Shown in pieces: positions 35,160 to 47,157 of a stretch of DNA of 64,000 nucleotides (positions within the stretch are counted from its first letter, which is position 1; every line of letters starts with the position of its first letter). Where the stretch lies: positions 34,879,001 through 34,943,000 of the forward strand of contig NC_134013.1 in the NCBI RefSeq assembly GCF_040712315.1. The letters are read 5' to 3'. The notes under the pieces are model-generated. The model made no database searches, had not been told where the DNA came from, and saw only the letters and a program-made list of their open reading frames with translations. A program made the translations under genes and the position numbers. The stretch comes from Castanea sativa. Taxonomy: Eukaryota > Streptophyta > Magnoliopsida > Fagales > Fagaceae.

Positions 35160-35440
35160 GAGAAACTCACATTAACACCCGCTGAAGACAAATTTTTTGT
35201 CATCTCCTCTCCAAACTTGTCCTTTCCAATGGAGCCAATGTAGCCAATTGCACCATTACATTTTGAGCGTCCACAACTATCACACAAAAAAGGGAGACGA
35301 GGGTAGGGAGAATTGATCAATTCTATTTCATACAAATTTAGCCTAAAAAAACGTGAAAGATGTTTCTTGCAAATACGAAACCAAACCTGGGCAACTTTGA
35401 TTGAATTCCAATGTAGCACCTAGAGTCTACTGTGTATGAT
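35160..35440 (-). pseudogene. ADK: Captured adenosine kinase fragment (two exon remnants)
   Basis: The minus strand contains NSIKVAQ followed by a donor-like GTTTGG (near 35387). After intron-like sequence comes AIGYIGSIGKDKFGEEM...LSSAGVNV, ending at a good donor, AAT|GTGAGT (near 35167). In plant adenosine kinases (purine salvage, AMP formation) the motif order GATQNSIKVAQ then SYIGSIGKDKFGEEM is conserved. The segment before AIGY carries a TAA and substitutions, and the first exon is altered (TTGG in place of the expected Gln codon), so it is a pseudogene fragment of about 60 codons from a ~340-residue enzyme. Confidence 0.75.
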
Positions 35441-35513
35441 ATGAGTTCCCCATTACAAGCATCACTTTCATCCACCAGTATCACTCTTGTCTCCTAAATC
35501 CTCAGGTTTACAT

Positions 35514-35834
35514 TCATTTACATTTTCTATAGGGGGTGCAAGTACGAGGGAAAAATATAAAGAAATGGAAGACTTGAGGAAGCTAGAAGAATCTCGTCAA
35601 GAAAGAATCATTAAAGCTAAAGAGAATCTCGTTGCTGCTGAAGCAAAACTTGAAAACCTGCCGCCATATGAACCTCCAAAAGATGACGAAATCAGCAACA
35701 TTTCTACCCAATGTTTGATTTTATCTAGCGGTGTGGGATATGATGTGAGTTTATTGACATATGGTCGCTGGAGACTTGAACCACTTTCAATATATGGAGT
35801 TGATTTCGTGGTTAACTGTCTTGAGGCATCTTCA
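35514..35834 (+). pseudogene. SMC5-like coiled-coil fragment, right arm of an inverted duplication
   Basis: Open stretch with GASTREKYKEMEDLRKLEES, RQERIIKAKENLVAAEAKLE and NLPPYEPPKDDEISN. A heptad-rich coiled coil ending in LPPYEPP recalls the SMC5 arm region in plants (SMC5/6 DNA-repair complex). This is recall only, and another coiled-coil protein is possible. Past PPKDD the frame reads unrelated sequence, so only about 60 residues are genuine. With the left arm it can form a ~320-bp hairpin, with the adenosine-kinase fragment in the loop. Confidence 0.45.
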
Positions 35835-36877
35835 CAATCATAAGGTCTCTTGGCAGGCTATTTTCAAAGTTTATTAGGGATGGAGGGACAAATCCAGCTT
35901 CAAATCCATATTTGCTATTGTCCTACAAAAATTAAGAGTGCGTACATTACATAATTGATGGAGCACTAAACAAGGCTATTTCCAATGGTCATGTGAGGAT
36001 GTTTTTCTTCTTCTTTTTGAACAATGTTTCTTGGTAGACCCAACTCCCCCCAAAATCACAGTTTACATATTTCTGACTTTCTTCCCCGCATGCATTTTCC
36101 AATATGTGACTATGGAAACGTTGAAAACTCTTCTCACAACTAAAGCATGTCCATAGTTATAACTAATGAATGTCCACAAAATTATTAATTACGATGAAAC
36201 TTAAGATAGATAGAGTAAGCAAACAAAATTATAATGAGAATGACAATTTTCACTCATTTAAACTAAAAGCAAAAATCTTGGTATGAAGAATTCAATCACA
36301 ATAATTAAAATATGGAGGTACAACCCCCGTTGCATAACATTAAAAACTACTTTTTCCATTACAATCGTCAATCACTACTCTTCACAGGAACCAAGAAACT
36401 GAAGCTACTTAAAATTCAATTAACAGATCGAAGGTTTTATTGGCGGTGTGGGAAAAAATGTTGTTGATTTATAATATATATTAACGTGAAAATATTAACC
36501 ACTATAGTTTGTGTCTCTGAAATATTAAAGTACCCAGGGAAATACAAAAACATGGAAGCCTATATAAGAAACCCCACATCCCACGACGATTAAATGTGCT
36601 AGACCCAAATTACTTTTCGAAAGAGGGAAAGAAAATAAGAATGTCCCAAATACATGCATATATATACATGACTCTAGGAAAAAGGGCTTTGGTATAATCA
36701 CCCTAAAAAATTCAAACTTATAAATATGCTGCACGTATTTTGCTATTTAACTGGCTCTAACACAATTTTCAAGAGAATACCTAAATTACAGACTTGGGGT
36801 TTATAGGAGCAAGGAGAATGAGACATATAGAGAAAGCGAGCATATAAAATATTTAATATACCATTACTTATCAAAAA

Positions 36878-36925
<48 letters not shown>

Positions 36926-38264
36926 ATTAACCATGTGTTCAAAACTATTCAATTAGGGAGGTCACTAAACTACACATCACAGCCGGGTAAATCTTAGTGA
37001 GCAATTTCTACCTTATCATATAAAAAGTTAAATTTCAGAAAAAAAATAAAAATAAAAATTTGTATCAGATTAATCGTTAGACATTTACATGGAAAGAAAG
37101 TTCTAAAAAATTGAACCATCTCTGTGCAGTGTTTATAAAATAATAATAGTAAGCAATAATCTATGAAACAAGATAGAACTGGAAAGTGATTTTGTCAGCT
37201 ACTAGTGCTGCCTAGTAAATAATAATATTTCCAAATTCTAATTCAAATTTTAGTTAATGTAATAGAAAAAGCAAGAAAAATAATAATTAAATCGAAACAT
37301 TGAAGATCCTACATATTTTAATCAATAACGATTTATGTATGTAGACATATGAAAGAAATACAGGATACATGGTTCTTGTTCAGTGTCGTTTCTCTTTCAC
37401 TCTCAAATTACATTTGGAAACCTTACAAGTTGGGTTTGTAAAATATTGAGAATAATTATCTTTTAAAATAGCAGAACCCATGAATCTGTAGTAAGGTTGA
37501 TATGGTGAACATATACCAATAACTTCGATAGTAACTCATCAAAAGCAAAAGTGATTTATAATGGAATAAACCAGCTACCTAAATTGAAAAAAGAAAAAAA
37601 GAAAAGAAAAGAAACTTGCAATAACATACAAAGAGATGGGAGTCACCTCAATGTGTAGAAGATATAATTCAGAATCTATATAACCAGGTTTTGTTCCATA
37701 TGAAATATCCATCGTGGCACAACTTTATTAATCCAATGACCATAGTTTCTTGGGAAGCTTCATATCAATCTGCTACTCCCTGGGCTAACTGGAATGCAAT
37801 TTTTTTTTTTTAAATTTCCTTCTGCACAGATGTATCCTGCATCAACCAAGATTTACATAAATAGAAGTACTAATTAAGGAACGAAAAATGAAAGACATAA
37901 ATAAGAATTTACCAAAAATTTTGTTTATCATGTATGTATAAAAGATTAACCAATCTAATAGATAACCTTTCTGGTCCCGGTGATGATTCGGATCCATTAG
38001 CTTGATCCTCGTGCTTAAGAGATGCATAAACCAGGTATGGGGCAATAAATGTGCATCTTTAGGGAACATTATTGATGAACGAACGAGAACAAAACAAAAC
38101 AAAACAAAACCTACTAGACTATGAAAAATCTGTTTCGGCGGGAATCCGAAACAACAACAACCACCACCCAAAGAAGTTAAGAAACTTAAACATGTGCAAA
38201 CCAAGTGAGTTAATCCGAGACTATTTGACTTGGGACGGTAATTAATAAAAAAGTAGAACAAAAC
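35835..38264. other. Gene-free interior of the large MULE
   Basis: AT-rich with an (AT)n tract at about 36884-36922. Several T-run/A-run and GAAAAGAAAAGAAA-type words. I see no supported exon, although unrecognised captured fragments without clear motifs could be missed. Confidence 0.4.
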
Positions 38265-38375
38265 CTCCAAGATGGCGGCGGCTTGAGCAAGCCGAAGGGG
38301 TCTTTCAACGGCGAGTAGACGTGTTGATGCCCCGACTCTCTCACTGTCTTCACGGCAAGGTACAATACTTGAAAC
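38265..38375 (-). pseudogene. Captured PAS2-like (3-hydroxyacyl-CoA dehydratase) exon
   Basis: Bounded by an acceptor TTGTGCAG (38376-38383) and a donor GAG|GTTTTG. Reading the minus strand, one frame gives FQVLYLAVKTVRESGHQHVY, and after a one-base shift RPLRLAQAAAILE. Together these match the order QVLYLA...VY...PLQLAQTAAVLE of plant PASTICCINO2, the ER dehydratase of very-long-chain fatty acid elongation. The shift lies where TTGAAAG is read. Only this exon (about 37 codons of ~220 residues) is present. An exon-like segment at 38610-38693 lies upstream on the same strand, origin unknown. Confidence 0.6.
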
Positions 38376-38609
38376 CTGCACAATTTCCAAATTTAGATAT
38401 AAAAGAGAAACGAGATAGAAGGAAATGGGTGTGAGAGATCCGAAATAGTGGGAAATTCGGCGATGCTAACGTACCGCTTTTTAAGAGCAACATATGATTT
38501 TTTTTTTGAGAGAGTATAATACACAAAAGATAAGTGCACTCAAATAAGGGATTGGGGAAAGAGAGAATTACAATTAGAGGAAGCCCAACAAAAATAACGG
38601 GTTACATAC

Positions 38610-38693
38610 ATGGCTAGCCAACATGTACAACAACAGATTATATGCGGCCCCTGCCCAGGCAGCCTTAGTGACCACTCCGGTTGCTTTGATTAT
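38610..38693 (-). pseudogene. Possible captured exon, unidentified
   Basis: 84 bases between AATCAAAG (acceptor-like) and CAT|GTATGT (donor), open in the frame TGVVTKAAWAGAAYNLLLYM. It is hydrophobic, so perhaps part of a membrane segment. It lies 235 bp upstream of the PAS2-like exon on the same strand, but I cannot link it to that protein. Confidence 0.3.
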
Positions 38694-39803
38694 TTGCGAA
38701 CTTTATGGAAAAATCACATATAATCTTGGAACATATTGAAGCGTAACAATTACTGCAAGGGCATTGTTGTTATGATCAAGTTGGGACCTTCTTGTTGCCG
38801 GTATAATAAACCGGATCACCATCTGCATAAATAATTTCAATCAGTTGTGCTTTGACTTTATCACTTGGAAAGTTTTTGGAGCAAAACAAGAAAAACAAAA
38901 TCATGATAAACTTTAGATAAAAAATGGCAATCATACATCTCATTGTTGAAACAAAGAAACCATACCCACTTCATAGCTTGCCACGATACGGGAAGAGGAA
39001 ATTTTAGCTATGGTAATCTAATGCGGATACATTTCAAATGTTAATTCCCTTTTTAAAACTTCATGCCTACCAATGAAGAAAATTAAGAACATAATAGATT
39101 TTTACAAAGTGAGCATGATCACCATTATTTCATGCAAACATGACAATAAGTTTGAGATTTCATATATATAGCTACATGACTGGCTCCTAACAGAAAAACC
39201 AAGTATGTGGATGGTCCTGAGAACTTGAATGGAATAAAACCATCCAATCAAAGCGACTAAGGCTCCTCTTCAAAATTATGAAGTGCATACAAAAGCAAAT
39301 ATCCAAGGTATGGGGTGATCAATGAGCAAACCCCGGTGGAACCGATTGGTTCCGTAAAGTTGAAAAGGAAGTGCCGTCAGAGACCTTATCCTTTTCAATT
39401 GGCATTATATACTACCAATCTAGGTTGGCTCAACCCAACCAAACCCAGCACATGAACACCCTAAGGAATTGATAGAGTATTGTTCAAAGTTCAAGGAATG
39501 TAGTGGTAATGAAATTCCTTCACCATCTGGTTCACAGTTCTACAAGACGGTTAAGGGAATTCAAGGTTTTCCACACCTAGCTCATCCTCAAATCTTTGGC
39601 AGCTAGTTTTTCAAATTGTATGAGCTATCAAGCTGTATCCTGCGAAGGGAATTCTAGGGTAGATCACTTGCTTACATGGTTCTTCAGCACAAGATGTTTG
39701 CCTTTTCTGTTTGATAGAATAGGGATTTCCTCTAAATTCTGGGCAACACATGCATGAATCAAAAGGGAATCAACAAAACAGGGCAAGGATGACAAAAACT
39801 TAC
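38694..39803. other. MULE interior without identified genes
   Basis: AT-rich. A coding-looking plus-strand stretch near 39305-39600 could not be assigned. No repeats of note. Confidence 0.35.
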
Positions 39804-40278
39804 CAAAGGGAAGCTCAGTCAATGTGGTTGGTTTCGCACGTAATCCATATTTCTTGCAGCGTTCATTTAGACCTTTTACTAGTTCATCAGGATCTGATTG
39901 GATACGATCAGTGTGAACCTGAAATTTGCAGTTGAAAATGAACATAAACAAGTTTTAAATAGGCCTGCACCAGACCAAATTTGTGAAGACATACCTGAAG
40001 AATGCCATCAGCACTGCCATCTTGTTCCATCTTAACAATGGCCTGATAAAGCTCCATTTTCCTCTCCTACAAATATAAAGCATAAGATTGTTTAACATAA
40101 ATCTAACAAAAGGACCAGCACAATGACACACTTTTAATACTTTAATGATCAATGGCAGGCCATTTATAGGTCATTCATGAAAAGAAATTATGGCTACCTG
40201 TAAATCACGAAATGTTGCTTCTTCAATAGTTAACTTGGAGGCTACATCTCCACTTTGCTTGTATTTCTCTTCATATTT
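39804..40278 (-). pseudogene. Captured EH-domain/Pan1-like (EPS15-type endocytic) fragment, three exons
   Basis: Three exons with GT/AG borders on the minus strand: 40278-40098 (KYEEKYKQSGDVASKLTIEE, ending FRDLQ), 40066-39995 (ERKMELYQAIVKMEQDGSAD, ending GILQ) and 39918-39804 (VHTDRIQSDPDELVKGLNER, ending ELPFG). The order and wording resemble the coiled-coil region after the EH domains of plant EH1/Pan1 proteins of the TPLATE endocytic complex (recall). Reading frame continues across the three exons. EH domains themselves are absent. It follows the cap-methyltransferase exons on the same strand. Confidence 0.6.
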
Positions 40279-40351
40279 CTTGAGAAAACTCAGTAGCAAA
40301 ATAGGCAGTGGAGAAGGCAAAACATGAATGATTTATAGCATCAATTATTAC

Positions 40352-40450
40352 CTGTAGTTGTGAAAATCGGATATTGTTCATGGTAAGAATAACCCGCACT
40401 TCATACAAGGCACCAGCCAATATCCGAATGGATAGATATTCAAAGAAATT
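40352..40450 (-). pseudogene. Captured exon of unknown origin
   Basis: 99 bases between TCTTGCAG and CTACAG|GTAATA, open as NFFEYLSIRILAGALYEVRV and onward to FSQLQ. It lies between the cap-methyltransferase and EH/Pan1-like exons, in the same orientation. Preceding open sequence (SYSEKLDRQKLLLQ, up to 40525) may be part of the same capture. Parent gene not recognised. Confidence 0.4.
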
Positions 40451-40736
40451 CTGCAAGAGAAGTTTTTGCCTATCCAACTTTTCACTGTAACTTTCTAAGT
40501 TAGGAAACCAAAGCACACACTTCACTATCCAAGTTTAATGCACCATAAAACTTTTGAGATTTTATGTACACCATATTTTAAACATTCAACGTTGTGAAAA
40601 GGGGCTCCCGAAATATTTGATTTTAATACAGAGGTAAAGAGTCTCCAACGTTAATCATTCAATCAAATATGATGTGTGTGAGTGTATGAAATATGATACC
40701 TTAAAAATGCAGTTAGCAGACTCAAATATCACTCAC

Positions 40737-43010
40737 CTGGGAACTGCAGACATCAAAGGGAGCATCATCTGCAAGAACATCGTCCAAACGAGACTGCGAA
40801 CAAAACATGGAACACAAATCAAAGTTATTTCAGCTGTCTTAACAAAGTACATAAAAACTTCTATTGAAGCAACAGCCAAAATTTCAGCTTGCTCAAAAAC
40901 AAATTCGGAGTTGATGTCACTTATCCATGCAATCATGACAAACGGTAGTGTTTATGTCCGGATATGACACTTGACACAATCCTCATTTGATCAAGTGCAA
41001 TACTAGATAAGCTCAATTGGAAAGCGGACATGTATGTGGACATATAAGGAAATTCATTTAACTAGCTACAAAACCGCAATTACCTCATAACAGTCTCCAC
41101 ATATGAGGCGGGCAGAAATGTAAATTTTTTACGACGCCGATGATGGTCGGCATCACCATTATAGCGTGTACGACAATCTTCTATCTGCATAATAAATAAA
41201 AACAATGTTAAGATGGTTGATGACAACACATGTAGCAACAGAAATACTCGAATACAATAAATCGCCTCACACAACTAACAAACTAACTACCATGATGATT
41301 AGCTAGACAGCCTCACCCAACCACAATCCGGCATTAAGCATAACTGAACCCATTAATGTCAATATGTCCACACAAAAAAGTGGACCAATAAAAATAGTAA
41401 AATGGTGATATGAAGTACTTACTGAGCCTTCTGCTATATCAACACCAACATAATACCCAACTTTTGCCTTATCCCATTTGATGAGATCACCACCCCGGTG
41501 AATGTTAAAGAAAATAAAAAAATTGCTTAATGTCTACACTTTTTGGGTAGGGAGGTAAAACACAATTGCAATGGAATAAAGAACCTATAATACCTTGCCA
41601 CAGGCAAGGTCAAGAACAGCATCTCCTCGTCGAGCATAGAGTTGAATTAGAACACTTTTAATCTGTTTATCAAAATAAGGAACGACAACAAATAAAGACA
41701 ATGCATACTCATAACAATCACAAGCTCATAGCATGTTACATGAATTGACAAGATATACCCAATTGTTAAGTTTCTTTAAGTGAATGATTGGACTAGCTTC
41801 TCTTTCTTCCAGAGTCTGATTTGTCCTTGCACTGTAATGCTCGGCCACTTTCCAAGCAAAAATCTTGGTGCTTTCATCCTCTAAAAATTGTGAGTCGCCT
41901 AACACCACAAAGTAAAACACTTAAAAAGCTAAAATAAGAACTTAATACTCAATGAAGCTTTTATGAAACTGCAAGCAAGGGAAGGAAGAACTCAAAGTTT
42001 CTATCTTTAATTCTTCATTGTTTGGAAAGAGAGAAGCAAAACAGCTTACACTAGACAAACTCTGATACAAAGGTTGGTGTAATTCAAGTAACTTTTTTAT
42101 TAACTGCATTCATTTAATTGGATTTGTCGTCTAAACCAAATAACGTATAACACCAAAAGCCCAAGGCTCAATTTCATTGTTTGCTTTCTCAACTACCAAA
42201 CAATAGGAGGATTTCTTGTAGGATCAATATAAAGGATTACATTTTCTTGATTTGTTCTCAATGAAGGTTTCTCAATAATGAACAGAAAAGGAATCTGATT
42301 CTATGTTTTTCAGCCTATTGGGCGGGGCATGGGAGGCAAATAGAACCAGCCAAAGCAAAGGTATATATTGCTATAATTGATTAATAAGAATGTAAGCACC
42401 ACAAAATTGTTCAGATCAGAACATGTAAAGACATCTTCTCGAGAATTCATCAATCCACAACATAAATACCATAGAGAAAAGCAAAAATTCTGATATTGGA
42501 ACATAAATACCATAAAGAAAGAATTAAATTCTGAAATTAGAACATAATGACCACCAGCATGGGATTCAATCCTTGAGCTATCCTCTACCTCTTATTTAGG
42601 TAGGGAGGAAATGGCATTTGATCCGAGGATCATTTGCAAAAGGAAAATGAAAAAACACACACAAAACGGAACCGACGGCAGCAAAAAAAGACTGTTTTGT
42701 AATAATTTTTTGCTAAGCAATTAACCCATTGGCTAATACAAAACTAATCTCGGAACTCGAGATCACCAATTTGTTGAGTCACAACTTTCAAGCATCAATT
42801 ACTAAAGTAAAACCTGTTCTTTGGGCAGAAACTAAGCATCCAAGGGTATAGGCAAATGTTAATTAGATGTACTTAGGCTTGGCAGCCCAAGACTTTACCA
42901 TAGTAGCAGACAATGGCCATTGATTTAACCGCCAAAGTCAGAGTAGTTGCTTACCTTCTTCTACACCCGCATCACTGTCATTTTGGCCCCCTTCAACCAC
43001 TCGTTCCCAT
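40737..43010 (-). pseudogene. Captured mRNA cap guanine-N7 methyltransferase 1 fragment, six exons
   Basis: Parent enzyme: S-adenosylmethionine-dependent N7 methylation of the mRNA cap in the nucleus. Exons on the minus strand with introns kept: 43010-42955 (ERVVEGGQNDSDAGVEE), 41898-41759 (DSQFLEDESTKIF...LEEREASPIIHLKKLNNW), 41662-41594 (IKSVLIQLYARRGDAVLDLA, the SAM-binding DLACGKGGD start), ~41496-41423 (GGDLIKWDKAKVGYYVGVDI), 41184-41084 (IEDCRTRYNGDADHHRRRKK), 40793-40737 (RLDDVLADDAPFDVCSSQ). The 41496 acceptor is degraded, and one base is missing after KKFTF in the fifth exon. The C-terminal half of the ~370-residue enzyme is absent, so it cannot be active. Confidence 0.85.
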
Positions 43011-43207
43011 CACCTACTTCGAAAAATGTAGGTTAAAACCATATTGATCTCCATAATAATATCATTAAGTAATCAATAGTAGATTGAAATGTGAAAAGAG
43101 GAATACCACTAGTTATAAAGTGTGTTGTTTCACATTTAGCTTTGAGTTACCTTTTTTGAATCTTATGCCGTCTAGTATAATAAGGAGGAGGTCTTGCATG
43201 TCCTTCG

Positions 43208-46009
43208 TCAGATGCCTCGGGCCCAGCATTGTGTCCATGTTTGTGCCCCCCTGTCCCACAAGGAGGTGCCTTTGATATGCGTTTCGGCCGACCTTCTGCC
43301 ACTTGCGGGTAACCCAACGATCTGCTCGGCTGAACATGGGGTAGGTCGATGGGCGAAGACGGGGCGTGATGGACTGTGGGAGGGTGGCTCCTGCTGCATG
43401 TCAGGTGGAGTTGGATCAATACCCAGGTCAAAGGATGGAATGGGTAACAGCTGAGGAAATGACCGTGGAGTAGATGGACGAATGTCAGACCCAGGACAAG
43501 GATGTGGGGTGGGTGTCAGTATGGTGGGGCGAGTAGATGGATGTGGGGTGGGTGAAGGAATGGTGGGGGTAGGGGATAGATGTGGGGTGGATGATGGGAT
43601 GGTAGGGCTAGGGGATGGATGTGGGGTGGATGGAGAAGGATCGGGGGTAGGGACAACCCGAGGGCTAGCAACAGGCGGACGAGGGCGACATCCAGCCGGG
43701 GTTGTGCTCGTGCTTGGGCCCGTTGGAGTAGGTGCCTCCTCATTCGGGGCCTCAGGAATAGGAGGTTGTACACGTTCAATTGCATGCACTGCCGTTAGGA
43801 CCTCAGTAATGTCCTTGTGGTCCTCTGTGCCCACTAGGTGACGCCTCAACAAACGGATGTATCCCTCAATCTGCACATGGAAAAACCACACATATTAGTA
43901 ATGCAATACCAAATCAACAATGCCAATCGATAATAAAATAAATGTTGGTTTAGAATTGGTTGTGCTAGTAATAATTGCAAATTATAGAAAGACCAAGTGC
44001 TAAGCAAAAAATGTGATAGTATACTGTTATCTAAACAGTGGTTTCATGCTATTTCAATATGGTAAGATGTAGAAGACATTGAGAAGTTACCAGCAGAGTC
44101 ACTATAGCACCAGGCCTATCTATGAACCTCCGAGTTATCCTTTTGAACCAGTCATGGTACTCGTGCTGTGGAGGCATATCACCAAGCACTGCTTCACAAC
44201 GTCGTTGAAGGCGATTACTCCACTCATCGATATGCACAGCATGCTTTCGCGTCCAATCAACACCGACCTTCCCCCTCAAATCAATGCCATGAAGCACAGT
44301 GTCGGTGTCAACATTGCGAGGAATTTCTTGGATCATCCCAAATTGACGAACGACACGATCCGGTGTATGTTTTTCTACTAGGTGGAAACATACAAGCGGC
44401 ACCGTTGCCGTCCACACGGCCCTCCCTGCAACGCACCATGGCGGAAGGTCCTCTAACTCAGCTTCATATGGCTGCCACACCACCTACAACAGCCAAAAAA
44501 CAAGTACACAACACGTTAGGTAGCAATGTTTATATTTCAAATCCCCTCAATCCAATATCTTGTTCCTAAACATGTAAAACAATGCATTTTCATACCTGGC
44601 CTGGCAACATTGAAGCTATTTGCTCGCGATATCTGTCCCTGAAGATGTGGGCGGGCCTATTTTTCTTGTTTGGGACCCACAACCACCTACAATCAGTTGC
44701 AATAGATCAATATCTCGATTATTTCGTACAGAGATAATTCCAATGTTATAACTACTAAGATCATCTTATAGATATTTACTTAATTAATAATAACAATAGA
44801 ATAAGAAACTCGATTATAAAAAACAAAGCACATACAAGCCACATGACAATCACAAAATTGGAGTATATTAACGTAATCATATATATTGAACCTCCATTTG
44901 AAATTTACACAATGTTGACATAAAAAATTGCTAGAAGCCTTTAAAATAAAGAAATAAAAGCAAGTTACATTATTATAAGCTTAGGGAATGATCGCATAAT
45001 GTAGATGACGTGCATGAGGTAAAGACTTACTTCAAGGACAATGGACCACGCACTGGAGGACCATAAGCACCCACTGGCGGACCATGCTCAACTGCGGGGC
45101 ACAAATAGGGGAACCTGGCCCATGCCCAATACTGGAGTAACAGTAAGCACCCACCAATCTGACTAGTGTCTTCGCTTGCCCTGCATAGCTCTCGGTATAA
45201 CCATGCAAGGCAAGCACTTCCCCAACTGTACCTTCGTGGATTACGAAGGTCTTCCAACTGTTGCACCCACATTAGATGCACCCTATCGCCGGATTTGTCC
45301 ATGAATATTGTGTCCCCCAATAGCGCTAGGATGTAGCATCGTGCATACTTATGCAGCTGGTCCTCTTCAGCATTAGGCGGCAATGGATCGGCAACTTGCT
45401 CCAACAGCCGGTTGATGAGAATCCTCTGACCAGTAAGTTGCTTATGGTTGTCTTGATTTATAGGTTGAAAGCCAAGGAAGTCCCGGCACACATCCACCCA
45501 AGTTTTCTGCGTGCTCCCTGTTATAGCGTCACCATCAACAGGAAGCCCGAGAAGAACCTCCACATCCTGTAATGTGATGGTGATCTCACCATGTGGCATG
45601 TGAAAGGTGTGAGTCTCGGGCCGCCATCGCTCCACTAAGGCAGTTATCAAACCGTGGTCAATCTCTCTACCCGGGATCCAAAGGAGTCCCTCCAAACCAA
45701 CTGCCTTGATGATGTTCCTGACTCGGTCGTCCACCATTGGCTCTCGATTGGAGAACTCTGAACTACGGCTACGGCAGGTAACAGATCCTGGATCCTGCAC
45801 AGGATCAAACCATGGATTAATATATGGATGGCATATGCATGTACATTGTATAAATTAAATGCATGTACATTAGTTAAATCTTTAGTTTTATGTTTTACCT
45901 GCCCATTCCAAATGGCTTCGGACCGATGCTTGAGCTGCTTTGACAACACCGACCTGTCAATGGGTCCAGGCTCTGTATAGTCAATCCGCCCAGCATTTGC
46001 AGCAGCCAT
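43208..46009 (-). CDS. Plant mobile domain (MAIN-like / PP7 long-form-like) protein, 5 exons
   Basis: Exons 46009-45899, 45794-45031, 44686-44596, 44483-44091 and 43870-43208 all have GT/AG borders. Their lengths (111+764+91+393+663) sum to one open frame of 673 codons plus stop, starting MAAANAGRIDYTEPGPIDRS. The plant mobile domain runs through exons 2-4: VGLEGLLWIPGREIDHGLI, HGEITITLQDVEVLLGLPVD, WAWARFPYL, YREQIASMLPGQ, DRVVRQFGMIQEIP. Exon 5 is Pro/Ser/Thr-rich and low-complexity. PMD proteins (MAIN, MAIL1) act in TE silencing, and transposon-borne copies are known. The last ~35 residues may be out of frame: the alternative frame gives PCGTGGHKHG, closer to family C-termini. Confidence 0.88.
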
Positions 46010-46950
46010 ACTACACAAAAATGATAAGCAGTTAGTTTGAGAAATGAACACACAATATGCTTATGGAAGTAGGTATAACTAAACAAAACATCATTGATCC
46101 CTATCTCGCCAAATTTACTCCCACAACCCTAATCCATAAAAGGACTAATGCTGAAATCATAAATGGCATAAAATCATCACAAAAACTGAAATCTTATTGA
46201 TTTTTTTTTTTCCAGTCCTAAAACAGCCTACAGTTATGATAAATCAAAGCATAATTACATTCCACAACTGACTGCTAGACCTTTTTTATATCTTTGGGTA
46301 GTGAATCACTTATTTAGTTGGTAGTGGACCTCACAATGTTTTGTGGATGTTCCAAAATAGATTGCCCGATGAGTTTTCCTTCATAATTTTCTCCATCTCA
46401 TATTGAGAGAGACCTGTTAGATCAATATATACAGACCTTGTGCAAAGATCAGGTCCTCCGTAGCAAACTTGACTGATGACTCCATCAAATAACTATCAAG
46501 GAAGAAGCATGTATTGATAGTTACATGTTACTTACAAGTAATATATCTCAAGATTAGCTTAAAATTTTCACTGTTTATGGCTTCTTTCCTGATGATTTTA
46601 AGGTAAACACTATCTCTATTGTACTTATATTTTTTTTTTCCCTCATAAATTTCTAGCATATATTTTTGCACAATAGCCACTTCAATAAGACAGTATTTAG
46701 CAAGATAGTATTCCTAGCAATATATACATTGCATAATACCAACCAAATTCAGCTAACTGCTATAAAAAGTTTTTTTTTTTTTCAAATGCTCAATGCCAAA
46801 ATATATCCTAATACCCTAACAACTCCTTCATGCATATTTAGTGCCAAATACTCAGTACTTATCACCAAATTACACTCACCTATTCCATTTAGGGTGGTCA
46901 GTTGTACACCACCACCAATTTGCTTTGGCCGGGATGTAAGTAACCATAGC
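46010..46950. other. Upstream flank of the PMD gene
   Basis: AT-rich, with T-runs at 46200, 46631 and 46770. It should hold the promoter of the minus-strand PMD gene but I find no convincing TATA box. No other gene. Confidence 0.35.
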
Positions 46951-47157
46951 TCAGTTCAAAACAAAATGGTACATAGAATCCACATAGCTCTCAACATCCA
47001 AGAGGAAAGAACCAAAAGTAACTGCCTCCAAGACAAGTCTCTTTAAACCACCAAAGCTAATCTTGATGGGTTCATCCTTCGAAGAATCCACTGTTCCCTG
47101 TGGGGTTATGACAATCTCGGGTCTTCCAAATAGCGATATTGAATTTATGGTAAAACC
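46951..47157 (-). pseudogene. Captured coding-like fragment, unidentified
   Basis: 68 open codons without a Met start: INSISLFGRPEIVITPQGTV, then EPIKISFGGLKRLVLEAVTF, then FGSFLLDVESYVDSMY, ending at TGA. The composition looks like a real protein rather than chance, and it lies inside the large MULE near its right end. I cannot name the parent. Confidence 0.4.

Noticed and set aside
37842..38390. 182-codon minus-strand ORF
   Set aside because: Only its first ~37 codons overlap a real exon (PAS2-like), and in the wrong frame for half of it. The remainder is intron-like.
39290..39600. Coding-looking plus-strand stretches
   Set aside because: Short, interrupted, and not assignable to any protein. 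Could be captured sequence but unsupported.
43482..43841. Plus-strand Gly/Val-rich ORF opposite the PMD gene
   Set aside because: It is the shadow of the Pro/Ser/Thr-rich last exon of the PMD gene on the other strand.
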